The position numbers and the translations under genes are program-made. A stretch of DNA of 10,000 nucleotides from Desulfarculus sp. Lineage in GTDB: Bacteria > Desulfobacterota > Desulfarculia > Desulfarculales > Desulfarculaceae. The notes under the pieces were generated by a model, which saw nothing but the letters and a program-made list of their open reading frames with translations, searched no databases and was not told the DNA's origin. The stretch lies in contig JAIWNN010000051.1 of NCBI GenBank assembly GCA_020216805.1, positions 1 to 10,000 of the forward strand, in the 5' to 3' direction. Of this stretch, positions 1 through 6,256 are shown one piece after another (the first letter of the stretch is position 1; every line of letters starts with the position of its first letter).

Positions 1-1250
1 AGGGCGCGGGCGGCGGCGGGGCGATCGGCCTGGACGGCGGCGGTGTCGGTGGCCAGCAGGCGGGCGGCCTCGCCGGGGTGGGGGGTGATGACGGCCTGGG
101 GCGCGGCGATGGCCCCGGGGATCAGCGCACCGGCCAAGGCGTTGAGGCCGTCGGCGTCCACCACCGCCGGCGCGTCGGACTGGGCCAGGAACTGGCGGGC
201 CAGTTGGCGGGACTCGTCTTCGGTGCCCAGTCCGGGGCCGATCACGATGGCCTGGCGGGCGCGGGCCAGGTCCAAGAGGACCGGCAGGGCCTGGAGCGAG
301 AGGCCGCCCTGGCTGGTCTGGGGCAGGGGCTGGCTCATGGCGGCGGTGAGCTTGAACTCGGCCACCAGGTTGAGGTCGTGGGGCAGGGCGGCGGTGACCA
401 GGCCGGCCCCGGCCCGCAGCCCGCCCAGGGCGGCCAGGCAGGGCGCGCCGGTCTTGCCGGGGCTGCCGCCCACCACCAGCAGATGGCCGAAGCCGCCCTT
501 GTGGGCCCCGGCCGGGCGGGGCGGCAACAGGGCCGCGACCTCCTCGGCCTCCAGCAGCCAGGCGAAGCAGCCCAGCCCGGCCGCGACCTGGGGCGGGATG
601 CCGATCTCCACCAGGTGGAGCTGGCCGACGTGATCGCCCGGCTCGCAGGCCAGGCCCAGCTTGACCAGGCCGAAGGTGGCGGTGTGGTCGGCGCGCACCG
701 CCGCGCCCAGGGGGACGCCCCGGTCGGCGTCCAGGCCGCTGGGGATGTCCACCGCCAATACCGGACGCTCCAAGGCGTTGAGCAGGGCGATGGCCAGGGC
801 CTGGCGGCCGCGCACCGGGGCGTTGAGGCCGGTGCCCAGGATGGCGTCCAGGTAGAGGTCATGGCCGGAGATGGCGGCGCGGTGTTTCTCGAAGGCGGCC
901 TCATCGGGGATTTCCACCACCGGCACCCCGCAGGCGCGGGCCACCTTGAGGTTCAAGGCGGCGTCGCCGGTCAGATCCTCGGCCCGGGCCAGGAGATAGG
1001 CGGTGGTCCGCGCGCCCTGGCCGGCTAGGATGCGGACCATGGCCAGGCCGTCGCCGCCGTTGTTGCCCCGGCCGCAGAGGGCGGCGACGGAGAGCCCGGC
1101 CAGGGGGCCATACTCCTGGGCCAGGATCCGGCAGGCCCCTTGGGCGGCGTTCTCCATTAGCACGATGCCGGGCAGGCCGATGGTCTGGATGGTGGTCTGG
1201 TCGGCTTGGCGCATCTGTTGGGCGGTGGCCAGGAGCATGGAGGGCCTCAT
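1..1250 (-). CDS. nnr: Bifunctional NAD(P)H-hydrate epimerase / ADP(ATP)-dependent NAD(P)H-hydrate dehydratase, C-terminus cut by the window edge
   Basis: Repairs hydrated NADH and NADPH. The N-terminal YjeF_N domain epimerises R- and S-NAD(P)HX; the C-terminal ribokinase-like domain dehydrates the S form using ATP or ADP. About 416 residues are visible. Residues 1-215 are the epimerase half, with GRGNNGGDG at 60-68, a D-A-I-L-G-T-G segment and AVDIPSGLDAD. The dehydratase half starts near HKGGFGHLLVVGGS and carries TPHPGE, with H391-P-G-E394. The usual GTGD catalytic motif would lie beyond the left edge. The start ATG at 1250 overlaps the acpS stop (ATGA, 1247-1250), which suggests translational coupling. 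An in-frame ATG at 1238 is a weaker alternative. The acpS-nnr pairing is common in bacteria. The identification is firm; the 3' end is simply not in the window. Confidence 0.93.
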   Translation of the reverse strand, partial: MRPSMLLATAQQMRQADQTTIQTIGLPGIVLMENAAQGACRILAQEYGPLAGLSVAALCGRGNNGGDGLAMVRILAGQGARTTAYLLARAEDLTGDAALNLKVARACGVPVVEIPDEAAFEKHRAAISGHDLYLDAILGTGLNAPVRGRQALAIALLNALERPVLAVDIPSGLDADRGVPLGAAVRADHTATFGLVKLGLACEPGDHVGQLHLVEIGIPPQVAAGLGCFAWLLEAEEVAALLPPRPAGAHKGGFGHLLVVGGSPGKTGAPCLAALGGLRAGAGLVTAALPHDLNLVAEFKLTAAMSQPLPQTSQGGLSLQALPVLLDLARARQAIVIGPGLGTEDESRQLARQFLAQSDAPAVVDADGLNALAGALIPGAIAAPQAVITPHPGEAARLLATDTAAVQADRPAAARA

Positions 1251-1621
1251 TTCTCCAGCACCACCACCGCGGCGGCGTAGTCGCCGTCGTCGGTGAGGCT
1301 CAGGTGACTGGCGGTCATTTCATGCCGGGCGGCCCAGGCGGCGGCCCGGCCGTGCAGGATCAGGTAGGGCTGACCGCTGGGGTGGTGGGCGACCTCGATT
1401 TCATGCCAGGCCAGGCCGCGCATGCCCAGGCCGGCGGCCTTGGAAAAGGCCTCCTTGGCGGCGAAGCGCATGGCCAGGGCGCTATCCGGCCGGGGCCGGG
1501 CCAGGCAGACGGCGGCCTCGGCCGGGGTGAAGCAGCGGGCCAGGAAGCGGTCGCCGAAGCGGGCGCGGGCGGCGGCGATGCGCGTCACCAGGCAGAGGTC
1601 CTGGCCCAGGCCCAGGATCAT
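1247..1621 (-). CDS. acpS: Holo-[acyl-carrier-protein] synthase AcpS
   Basis: Transfers 4'-phosphopantetheine from coenzyme A to the serine of apo-ACP, activating it for fatty acid synthesis; cytoplasmic, normally a trimer. The 124 residues match the family length. Visible motifs are GLGQDL (D8, Mg ligand), MRFAAKEAFSKA (K56, E57) and the C-terminal HLSLTDDGDYAAAVVV strand. The family's usual D-[IL]-x-E-[IVL]-x-R-I segment reads D-L-C-L-V-T-R-I here, so the Glu three residues after D8 is Leu. I chose ATG 1621 because family homology begins exactly there. The frame stays open upstream to 1876, but that stretch encodes no AcpS-like sequence and runs through repeats. The Shine-Dalgarno sequence is weak (a G-run about 8 nt upstream). 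The gene follows pdxJ, as in many proteobacteria, but after a ~300 bp gap. Confidence 0.92.
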   Translation of the reverse strand: MILGLGQDLCLVTRIAAARARFGDRFLARCFTPAEAAVCLARPRPDSALAMRFAAKEAFSKAAGLGMRGLAWHEIEVAHHPSGQPYLILHGRAAAWAARHEMTASHLSLTDDGDYAAAVVVLEK

Positions 1622-1646
1622 GGCCGGCCCCCGGTGGCGGGGAGAA

Positions 1647-1682
1647 GAGATTGCTTGGTCGCCATGACTACTCGCGATGACA
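1647..1682. repeat. Possible copy of a dispersed intergenic repeat (GAGATTGCTT...GCGATGACA type)
   Basis: The segment begins GAGATTGCTTGGTCGCCATG and ends CTCGCGATGACA. From memory it resembles a short element scattered through many bacterial genomes, typically GAGATTGCTTCGTCGC followed by CTCGCAATGACA. This copy would be diverged in its middle. The match is by recall, not by search. Its place just upstream of acpS supports the view that 1622-1876 is non-coding. Confidence 0.4.
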
Positions 1683-1825
1683 TTGGTTGCCAATCTTCGC
1701 ATGCCGCCATGACCGTGGCCTTGGGACGTGGCCCCGGCCGGCGTTCGCGGACATTCCCAGATTATGGCGCAGAACGCGGCGAAAAGGACAGCCGGTTGGG
1801 ATGACCGATTTATCGTCCCCAAGCG

Positions 1826-1870
1826 CCTTTCTTTGGGAAGGGGGGTCTGGGGGGAAACCCTTTCTTTGGG
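1826..1870. repeat. 12-bp direct repeat CCTTTCTTTGGG, two copies 33 bp apart
   Basis: Identical copies lie at 1826-1837 and 1859-1870. The second is part of the left arm and loop of the large inverted repeat. The first copy could also pair over 10 bp with the right arm (CAAAGAAAGG, 1874-1883), so two mutually exclusive hairpins can be drawn. Seen directly in the sequence; any function is unknown. Confidence 0.6.
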
Positions 1871-1895
1871 CAGCAAAGAAAGGGTTTCCCTCCAG
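1847..1895 (-). terminator. Strong inverted repeat downstream of pdxJ, candidate terminator or 3' processing hairpin
   Basis: A perfect 17-bp stem pairs 1852-1868 with 1874-1890 around a 5-nt loop (1869-1873). Beyond one mismatch (1851/1891) four more pairs form (1847-1850 with 1892-1895), giving 21 of 22 paired positions. It begins 28 nt past the pdxJ stop, where an operon end would be expected. No T-run follows in either direction, so it is not a textbook intrinsic terminator. It could instead stabilise the mRNA 3' end, or be a dispersed palindromic repeat. Confidence 0.55.
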
Positions 1896-1899
1896 TCTT

Positions 1900-1923
1900 C
1901 CCTCTTATCTCCCCACCCTCCCC
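1900..1923 (-). other. G-run cluster (quadruplex-like) directly after the pdxJ stop codon
   Basis: Read on the minus strand, the bases from the end of the pdxJ TAG are GGGG-A-GGG-T-GGGG-AGATAAGA-GGG: four G-runs with loops of 1, 1 and 8. This nearly fits a G-quadruplex pattern, with one loop slightly long. It lies between the stop codon and the large hairpin. The pattern is seen; folding is inferred. Confidence 0.3.
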
Positions 1924-2681
1924 TACAGCCGGCGGCGGGGTCCTTCGGCGGGTCGGGGGGGCGCGGATTGACGGACCAGGGCCAGCATTTCGGTCACGGC
2001 CTGTTCCAGGCCCACGAAGACGGCGCGGGCGATGATGGAGTGGCCGATGGAGTATTCCTCGATCTCGGGGATGGCCAGCAGAGGGCGGACGTTGCGCAGG
2101 TTGAGACCGTGGCCGGCGGCGACCTTGAGCTTGAGGCGGGCGGCCAGGCGGGCGGCCTCCTCGATGGCGTCCAGGTGACGCTGGAGTTCGGCCTCGCCGC
2201 GGGCGTTGGCGTAGGAGCCGGTGTGCAGCTCCACCACCTGGGCCCCGGCCAGGTGGGCGGCCTTGACCTGGTCGGGGTGGGGGTCGATGAACAGACTGAC
2301 CGCCGCGCCGGCGGCGTTCAAGCGCGCCACGGCGTTTTTGACCGCCTCCAGGTTGCCCTTGACCTCTAGGCCGCCCTCGGTGGTGAGTTCCTGGCGGCGC
2401 TCGGGCACCAGGGTGCAGAGGTCGGGGCCGATGGTCCCGGCGATGGCGATCATCTCCTCGGTGGCGGCCATCTCCAGGTTCAGCTTGCCCTTGACCATCT
2501 GGCGCAGGAGCTTGACGTCGCGGTCCTGGATGTGGCGGCGGTCCTCGCGCAGGTGGGCGATGATGCCGTCGGCCCCGGCTTTCTCGCAGAAGACGGCGGC
2601 CCAGACCGGATCGGGTTCGTCGATGCCCCGCGCCTGGCGCAGGGTGGCCACGTGATCGACATTGACGCTCAACAGGGCCAT
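1923..2681 (-). CDS. pdxJ: Pyridoxine 5'-phosphate synthase PdxJ
   Basis: Condenses 1-deoxy-D-xylulose 5-phosphate with 3-amino-2-oxopropyl phosphate to form pyridoxine 5'-phosphate, the last ring-forming step of DXP-dependent vitamin B6 synthesis; a cytosolic TIM barrel. The 252-residue protein is full length and similar to the family from end to end: [15 protein letters not shown] at 5-19, H43-L-R-E-D-R-R-H50, LNLEMAAT with E70, VELHTGSYA with E151, and AAGHGLN with H191. H43, E70 and H191 sit where the catalytic His, Glu and His are known in the E. coli enzyme, offset by about two residues. A clear AAGGAG lies 7 nt before ATG 2681 and overlaps the end of ybeY, 17 nt upstream. The basic, Pro-rich tail after residue 240 is probably disordered. 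It needs 1-deoxyxylulose phosphate, so the organism should have Dxs. Confidence 0.97.
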   Translation of the reverse strand: MALLSVNVDHVATLRQARGIDEPDPVWAAVFCEKAGADGIIAHLREDRRHIQDRDVKLLRQMVKGKLNLEMAATEEMIAIAGTIGPDLCTLVPERRQELTTEGGLEVKGNLEAVKNAVARLNAAGAAVSLFIDPHPDQVKAAHLAGAQVVELHTGSYANARGEAELQRHLDAIEEAARLAARLKLKVAAGHGLNLRNVRPLLAIPEIEEYSIGHSIIARAVFVGLEQAVTEMLALVRQSAPPRPAEGPRRRL

Positions 2682-2698
2682 GGGGTGTCTCCTTGGGT

Positions 2699-3145
2699 TC
2701 AGTCCACGGTCAGGGCGCTGGCCAGACGGCGTTCGGTGAGCTCCTCCATGGCCCGGGCCTGCTCCTCGTCGGCCAGGTGGTCGTGGCCCAGCAGATGGAG
2801 GATGCCGTGGATGATCAGGCGCAGGAGGTGCTCCTGGGGGTCCAGGCCGTTTTCCTGGGCCTCGCGCCAGGCGGTGTCCACGCTGACCACCACGTCGCCC
2901 AGCAGCCCGGGGGTCAGGTCGGCGAACTCGCCCTCGGCCTGGGGAAAGGAGATGACGTTGGTGGGGCGGTCCTTGCCCAGGTATTGCAGGTTGAGCTGGT
3001 GGATGTCGGGATCGTCGGTGATGACCAGGGAGAGTTCGGTCTCAGGGCCGCATCCCGAGTCTTCTAAGACCCGTTGAATCCTCGCTGTCAGGGCTGGGAG
3101 GTCGATTGCCCGCCCCTTTTGGCGGTTGTCGATCGCTATCTCCAT
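2699..3145 (-). CDS. ybeY: Endoribonuclease / rRNA maturation factor YbeY
   Basis: Zinc-dependent single-strand endoribonuclease (UPF0054) involved in 16S rRNA 3'-end maturation and ribosome quality control; cytosolic. The 148 residues fit the family length. The signature H113-G-I-L-H117-L-L-G-H121-D-H123 is complete, with H113, H117 and H123 as the expected zinc ligands. Upstream are the family elements [19 protein letters not shown] and TNVISFP (62-68). The start at ATG 3145 is supported by the typical N-terminus MEIAIDNRQ, but this lies inside the preceding phosphohydrolase frame for 104 nt. There is no strong Shine-Dalgarno sequence (an AAGG is 12 nt away), so translation is probably coupled to the upstream gene. 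Its position after phoH and the HD gene is a well-known conserved cluster. Confidence 0.96.
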   Translation of the reverse strand: MEIAIDNRQKGRAIDLPALTARIQRVLEDSGCGPETELSLVITDDPDIHQLNLQYLGKDRPTNVISFPQAEGEFADLTPGLLGDVVVSVDTAWREAQENGLDPQEHLLRLIIHGILHLLGHDHLADEEQARAMEELTERRLASALTVD

Positions 3146-4694
3146 GTTTTTTCTTGGCCTTGTCGTCGCTAGGGTATTCCAGCCGCTGGTGGAAGATGCC
3201 GCAAAGGATGGCGTTGAAGACCTTGGCCACCTTGTGCAGATCCTTGAGCGTCAACTCGCACTGGTCCAGTTGCCCCTCGGAGAAGACCTTGTTGATCTGC
3301 TGCTGCACCAGACCTTGGATGCGGGCCGGGGTGGGGTTGTCCAGGCTGCGGCCGGCGGCCTCCACGGTGTCGGCCAGCATCACCAGGCCGGCCTCGCGGG
3401 TCTGGGGCCGGGGGCCGGGATAGCGGAAGGCCTCGGGGTCGGGATCGGGCTGGCCGGCGGCGCGGCGGACCTCGCAGGCCTTGCTGTAGAAATAGCTGAT
3501 GATGCGGGTGCCGTGGTGCTGGGCGATGATGTCCACGATGGGGGCCCCCAGGCGGTGCTTCTTGGCCAGTTCCACGCCCTCCTTGACGTGACTGATGAGG
3601 ATCAGCGCGCTCATGGAGGGGGCCAGTTTGTCGTGGCGGTTGGGCCCCTGGGCCTGGTTCTCCACGAAATAGACGCCCTTCTTGGCCTTGCCCAGGTCGT
3701 GGTAGAGGGCGGCCACCTTGGCCAGCAGGTGGTTGGCCCCGATCTCCTTGGCCGCGGCCTCCACCAGGCTGGAGACCACCAGGCTGTGGTGGTAGGTGCC
3801 CGGGGCCTGGAGCATCAGTTCCTGGAGGGCGGGCTGGTCCAGGCTGGCCAGCTCCATCAGGCGGACCTTGGTGGTGTAGCCGAAGGTGATCTCCACCAGG
3901 GGGGCCAGGCCGGCGGCCAGGACGCCGGAAAGCGCCCCGCCCAGGGCGGCGCTGACCAGGGCCGCCACCAGATCGGCGCTGAGGAACCAACCCTGGGCCA
4001 GGGCCAGGGCCATGATGACCAAAAGGCCGGGCAGCATGCCGCGCAGGCCGGCCTTGATCAGAGCGAAACGGTTGCGGCCGTCGGCGGCGTAATGGGCTCC
4101 GGCCACGCCGGTGACCAGGAAGTAGGCGAAGAACAGGAAGGGCTGGTTCCAAACCAGGGCGGCCAGGGCGCTGGTGACCAGGGCCAGAAGCATGGCCATC
4201 TGGGGGCTCATCAACAGACAGGCCAGCAGAGGCCCCACCATCAACGGCGCGGCGAAGCCCAGGGCCGGGGCGCTGACCCCCCGCCAGCCCTGCACCATGG
4301 CCACCGCGAAGAGCTCCCAACCCCGGGTGATCCAGACCGCGGCCACCAACAGGGTCAGCATCAGAATCAGGTTTTTGGCCTGGCCCCGGCCGCCCCCCCC
4401 GGCCAGGGGGGTGTACCAGGACAAAAACAACACCCGCAACAACACCGCGCCCAGCACGGTGACGCCCAGCAGATAGGGCAGACCGGCGAAGCGCCAGGGG
4501 TTGGGGGAGATGGCCACCGCCAGCAGGAAGCCCAGGCCGGCGGCCACCAGCCACTCGGCCCCGCGCCGGCCGCCCACCGCGGCCTTCAGGCGGCCATAGG
4601 TCTCGATGATCCTTCCCAGGTGGTCGCGATAGCGCCTGGCCCGCTCGGGATCGGGCAGCACCGCCGCCAGCCTGGCTGGCTTGCCTTGGCTCAT
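3042..4694 (-). CDS. 7TM-HD domain phosphohydrolase, PgpH/YqfF-like, without the extracellular HDED domain
   Basis: Membrane protein with a cytosolic HD phosphohydrolase domain; studied relatives (PgpH) hydrolyse cyclic-di-AMP. It has 550 residues from ATG 4694, one base after the phoH stop, with AGGGAG six bases before the start. A cytosolic N-terminus (1-46) is followed by about seven hydrophobic segments (roughly 47-62, 71-92, 107-134, 142-165, 166-200, 218-240, 241-268). The HD domain follows, with FGYTTKVRLMELA, APGTYHHS (H302, H303), YHDLGK (H332, D333), H369, AQHHGT (H393, H394), FRYPGPRPQ and MLADTVEAAGRS (D442). Between the first two membrane segments there are only about ten residues, where family members of 700-850 residues carry the 7TMR-HDED domain. 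The family core ends at HQRLEYP (502-508). The last 34 residues are Pro/Ser/Arg-rich and overlap ybeY. Substrate is inferred. Confidence 0.9.
   Translation of the reverse strand: MSQGKPARLAAVLPDPERARRYRDHLGRIIETYGRLKAAVGGRRGAEWLVAAGLGFLLAVAISPNPWRFAGLPYLLGVTVLGAVLLRVLFLSWYTPLAGGGGRGQAKNLILMLTLLVAAVWITRGWELFAVAMVQGWRGVSAPALGFAAPLMVGPLLACLLMSPQMAMLLALVTSALAALVWNQPFLFFAYFLVTGVAGAHYAADGRNRFALIKAGLRGMLPGLLVIMALALAQGWFLSADLVAALVSAALGGALSGVLAAGLAPLVEITFGYTTKVRLMELASLDQPALQELMLQAPGTYHHSLVVSSLVEAAAKEIGANHLLAKVAALYHDLGKAKKGVYFVENQAQGPNRHDKLAPSMSALILISHVKEGVELAKKHRLGAPIVDIIAQHHGTRIISYFYSKACEVRRAAGQPDPDPEAFRYPGPRPQTREAGLVMLADTVEAAGRSLDNPTPARIQGLVQQQINKVFSEGQLDQCELTLKDLHKVAKVFNAILCGIFHQRLEYPSDDKAKKKHGDSDRQPPKGAGNRPPSPDSEDSTGLRRLGMRP
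3147..3152 (-). other. A6 run at the HD-gene/ybeY junction, possible slippage site
   Basis: On the minus strand the HD gene reads AAG AAA AAA CAT, and the ybeY ATG lies inside the last codon and beyond. Adding one A gives K-K-K-T-W-R then TAG. Losing one A brings the HD frame directly into the ybeY frame and would make an HD-YbeY fusion. The run is seen; slippage is speculation. Confidence 0.3.
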
Positions 4695-4695
4695 A

Positions 4696-5655
4696 TCAGG
4701 CTCCCTCGCGGTCATAGGCCTTGATGATCTCGCGCACCAGGCGATGGCGCACCACGTCGGACTCCTTGAACTCGATGAAAGCAATGCCCTCGATGCCCTG
4801 GAGCAGACGCCGGGCCTCCACCAGGCCGGAGCGGGTGCCGCCTGGCAGGTCCACTTGGGTCACGTCACCGGTGACCACCGCCCGGGAGTCGAAGCCCAGG
4901 CGGGTGAGGAACATCTTCATCTGCTCGCTGGTGGCGTTCTGGGCCTCGTCCAGGATAACGAAGGAGGCGTTCAGAGTGCGGCCGCGCATGAAGGCCAGGG
5001 GGGCCACCTCGATCACGCCCTTGGCCATCAACCGCCCGGCCTTGTCGAAATCCATCATGTCGTGCAGGGCGTCGTAGAGCGGACGCAGGTAGGGGTTGAC
5101 CTTCTCGGCCAAGTCGCCGGGCAAAAAGCCCAGCTTCTCGCCGGCCTCCACCGCCGGGCGGGCCAGCACGATGCGATCCACCCGGCCCTTGACCAGCCAG
5201 TCCACCGCCATGGCCATGGCCAGATAGGTCTTGCCGGTGCCGGCCGGGCCGATGCCGAAGACGATGTCGTGACGGCGCATGGCCTCGAAATAGGCCTTCT
5301 GGGTCAGGGTCTTGGGGCTGATCACACGCTTTTTGCCAGTGATGTAGACCTGATCCAGGAAGACATCCTTGAGCGAGGCGTGGGAATCGGAGGAAATGAT
5401 GCGCCAGGCGAAATCCACGTCCATCTCGTAGACCGGGTAGCCCTGGCGGATCAGTTCGTAGAGTTCGTTCAAGGTGCGGCCAGCCAGGTCCACCTGCTCG
5501 CCGGGTCCGGCGATGGAGATCTGGTTGCCCCGGCTGTTGAGGCTGACCCCGGCCGCGTCGGCCAGCAGGCGCAGGTTGCCCCCCTGCCCGCCCACCAGGG
5601 CACGCAGGGCCTCGGAGTCCTCGAAACTGAGTTGGGCCTGCTCGGGTTCGGCCAT
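4696..5655 (-). CDS. phoH: PhoH family ATPase
   Basis: PhoH-like P-loop ATPase (PhoL/YbeZ type), thought to act in RNA metabolism together with YbeY, though its exact reaction is not settled; cytosolic. The 319 residues are normal for the family. Residues 1-115 form the N-terminal region. The ATPase domain follows: [20 protein letters not shown], Walker A GPAGTGKT (136-143, K142), [18 protein letters not shown], Walker B VILDEAQN (233-240), and a sensor-like [12 protein letters not shown] (260-271). ATG 5655 has AAGGG about 2-6 nt upstream and a GGGGAG further away. The start lies 10 nt after the yjbQ-like stop, and its own stop is one base before the HD gene. The order phoH - HD phosphohydrolase - ybeY is a recognised conserved cluster. 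Confidence 0.95.
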   Translation of the reverse strand: MAEPEQAQLSFEDSEALRALVGGQGGNLRLLADAAGVSLNSRGNQISIAGPGEQVDLAGRTLNELYELIRQGYPVYEMDVDFAWRIISSDSHASLKDVFLDQVYITGKKRVISPKTLTQKAYFEAMRRHDIVFGIGPAGTGKTYLAMAMAVDWLVKGRVDRIVLARPAVEAGEKLGFLPGDLAEKVNPYLRPLYDALHDMMDFDKAGRLMAKGVIEVAPLAFMRGRTLNASFVILDEAQNATSEQMKMFLTRLGFDSRAVVTGDVTQVDLPGGTRSGLVEARRLLQGIEGIAFIEFKESDVVRHRLVREIIKAYDREGA

Positions 5656-5665
5656 GCCCTTTTGG

Positions 5666-6094
5666 CTAGCTCCCCAGGACCTGGATCACCACCTTGCGGC
5701 GGCGGGGGCGGTTGTCCAGGTCCAAAACCACGATCTGCTGCCAAACGCCCAGGAGCAAATGGCCATCCTGCACCGGCAGCGAAAGCGACGGCCCCACCAG
5801 GGCCGCCCGCAGGTGGCTGTAGCCATTGCCATCGCGCCAGGCGGCGTCGTGGGCGTAGTCGGCCCCGGCCGGCGCCAGCCGCTCCAGGCAATCGCGCAAG
5901 TCCTGCACCACCCCGGGCTCGTACTCGATGGTGGTCACCGCGGCGGTGGAGCCGGGGGTGTGCACCGTGACCAGTCCCTCGCGTACCCCGGTCTGGGCCA
6001 AAAAGTTGCGCACAGGCTCGGTGACGTCATGCACGTCGGTCCCCGCGCTGCCCATCAGCTCGAGGTGGTGAAAATGACACACCAGGGACGACAT
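5666..6094 (-). CDS. YjbQ family protein (UPF0047, secondary thiamine-phosphate synthase-like)
   Basis: Small conserved protein of the YjbQ/UPF0047 family. E. coli YjbQ has weak thiamine-phosphate synthase activity, but the physiological role is unknown. The 142 residues from ATG 6094 show the family pattern: [33 protein letters not shown] (40-59), H82-D83, the H94 of [30 protein letters not shown] (111-121) and a closing DNRPRRRKV. The conserved His and Asp are likely metal ligands. I prefer ATG 6094, because the family N-terminus is short; a TTG 12 codons upstream (6130) is possible. Neither start has a clear Shine-Dalgarno sequence. It is the first gene of the leftward block, 10 nt before phoH, so it probably shares a promoter with it. 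Confidence 0.87.
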   Translation of the reverse strand: MSSLVCHFHHLELMGSAGTDVHDVTEPVRNFLAQTGVREGLVTVHTPGSTAAVTTIEYEPGVVQDLRDCLERLAPAGADYAHDAAWRDGNGYSHLRAALVGPSLSLPVQDGHLLLGVWQQIVVLDLDNRPRRRKVVIQVLGS

Positions 6095-6174
6095 AGTGGC
6101 ACTTGTACCACACTGGTCCGCCCCAAACAAGGGGGCCTGGAGGTCGGCGCGACGGAACCTTTGGGATAACCAAC

Positions 6175-6184
6175 CGTAATTACG
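6175..6184. promoter_or_regulatory. 10-bp perfect palindrome CGTAATTACG in the divergent intergenic region
   Basis: This is a self-complementary site in the AT-richer 162-bp space between the yjbQ-like gene and cvpA. It could be a regulator site for either promoter. A 10-bp palindrome alone is weak evidence. I could not identify a convincing promoter for the leftward operon near it. Confidence 0.2.
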
Positions 6185-6217
6185 AATATCTACCAGTCAC
6201 TCTCGGCCCAGACCAGC

Positions 6218-6245
6218 TTGACAAAAATCCTAACTTAGTGATAAA
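6218..6245 (+). promoter_or_regulatory. Sigma70-type promoter for cvpA-mazG
   Basis: A perfect -35 TTGACA (6218-6223) is followed after 16 bases by GATAAA (6240-6245), four of six matches to TATAAT. The local sequence is clearly more AT-rich than its surroundings. Transcription would start near 6252, only about 4-5 nt before the cvpA ATG. This agrees with the absence of a Shine-Dalgarno sequence there. Confidence 0.6.
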
Positions 6246-6256
6246 GCTTAGCAAGC

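Larger units (their letters stand above)
1622..1922. other. Intergenic gap pdxJ-acpS holding repeats and a large hairpin
   Basis: About 300 bases without a credible gene. From right to left it holds a G-run cluster in the pdxJ 3' leader, a 17-bp perfect inverted repeat, a 12-bp direct repeat sharing sequence with that hairpin, and a 36-bp element near acpS resembling a dispersed intergenic repeat. A minus-strand CATAAT hexamer (ATTATG on the plus strand, 1761-1766) could be a -10 box for acpS, but no convincing -35 lies upstream of it, so I treat it only as a possibility. A short inverted repeat, ATTGG-TTG-CCAAT, lies at 1682-1694. Confidence 0.6.

Noticed and set aside
78..1028. Plus-strand open frame opposite nnr (316 residues)
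   Set aside because: Low-complexity translation antisense to a well-conserved gene; no ribosome-binding site or recognisable motif.
1622..1876. 85-residue N-terminal extension of AcpS
   Set aside because: AcpS homology begins at ATG 1621. The extension runs through hairpins and repeats and has no resemblance to any AcpS.
3126..4724. Long plus-strand open frame opposite the 7TM-HD gene (532 residues)
   Set aside because: It is Gly/Gln/His-rich with no family resemblance and lies exactly antisense to a gene with clear conserved motifs. Such frames are common in GC-rich DNA.
4695..4784. 30-residue N-terminal extension of the HD phosphohydrolase
   Set aside because: It lies within the phoH coding end and is Ser/Arg-rich without conservation. 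ATG 4694 has a good AGGGAG site and one-base spacing.
4681..5970. Plus-strand open frame opposite phoH and the yjbQ-like gene (429 residues)
   Set aside because: It spans two real minus-strand genes, and its composition changes where they do; a codon-bias shadow.
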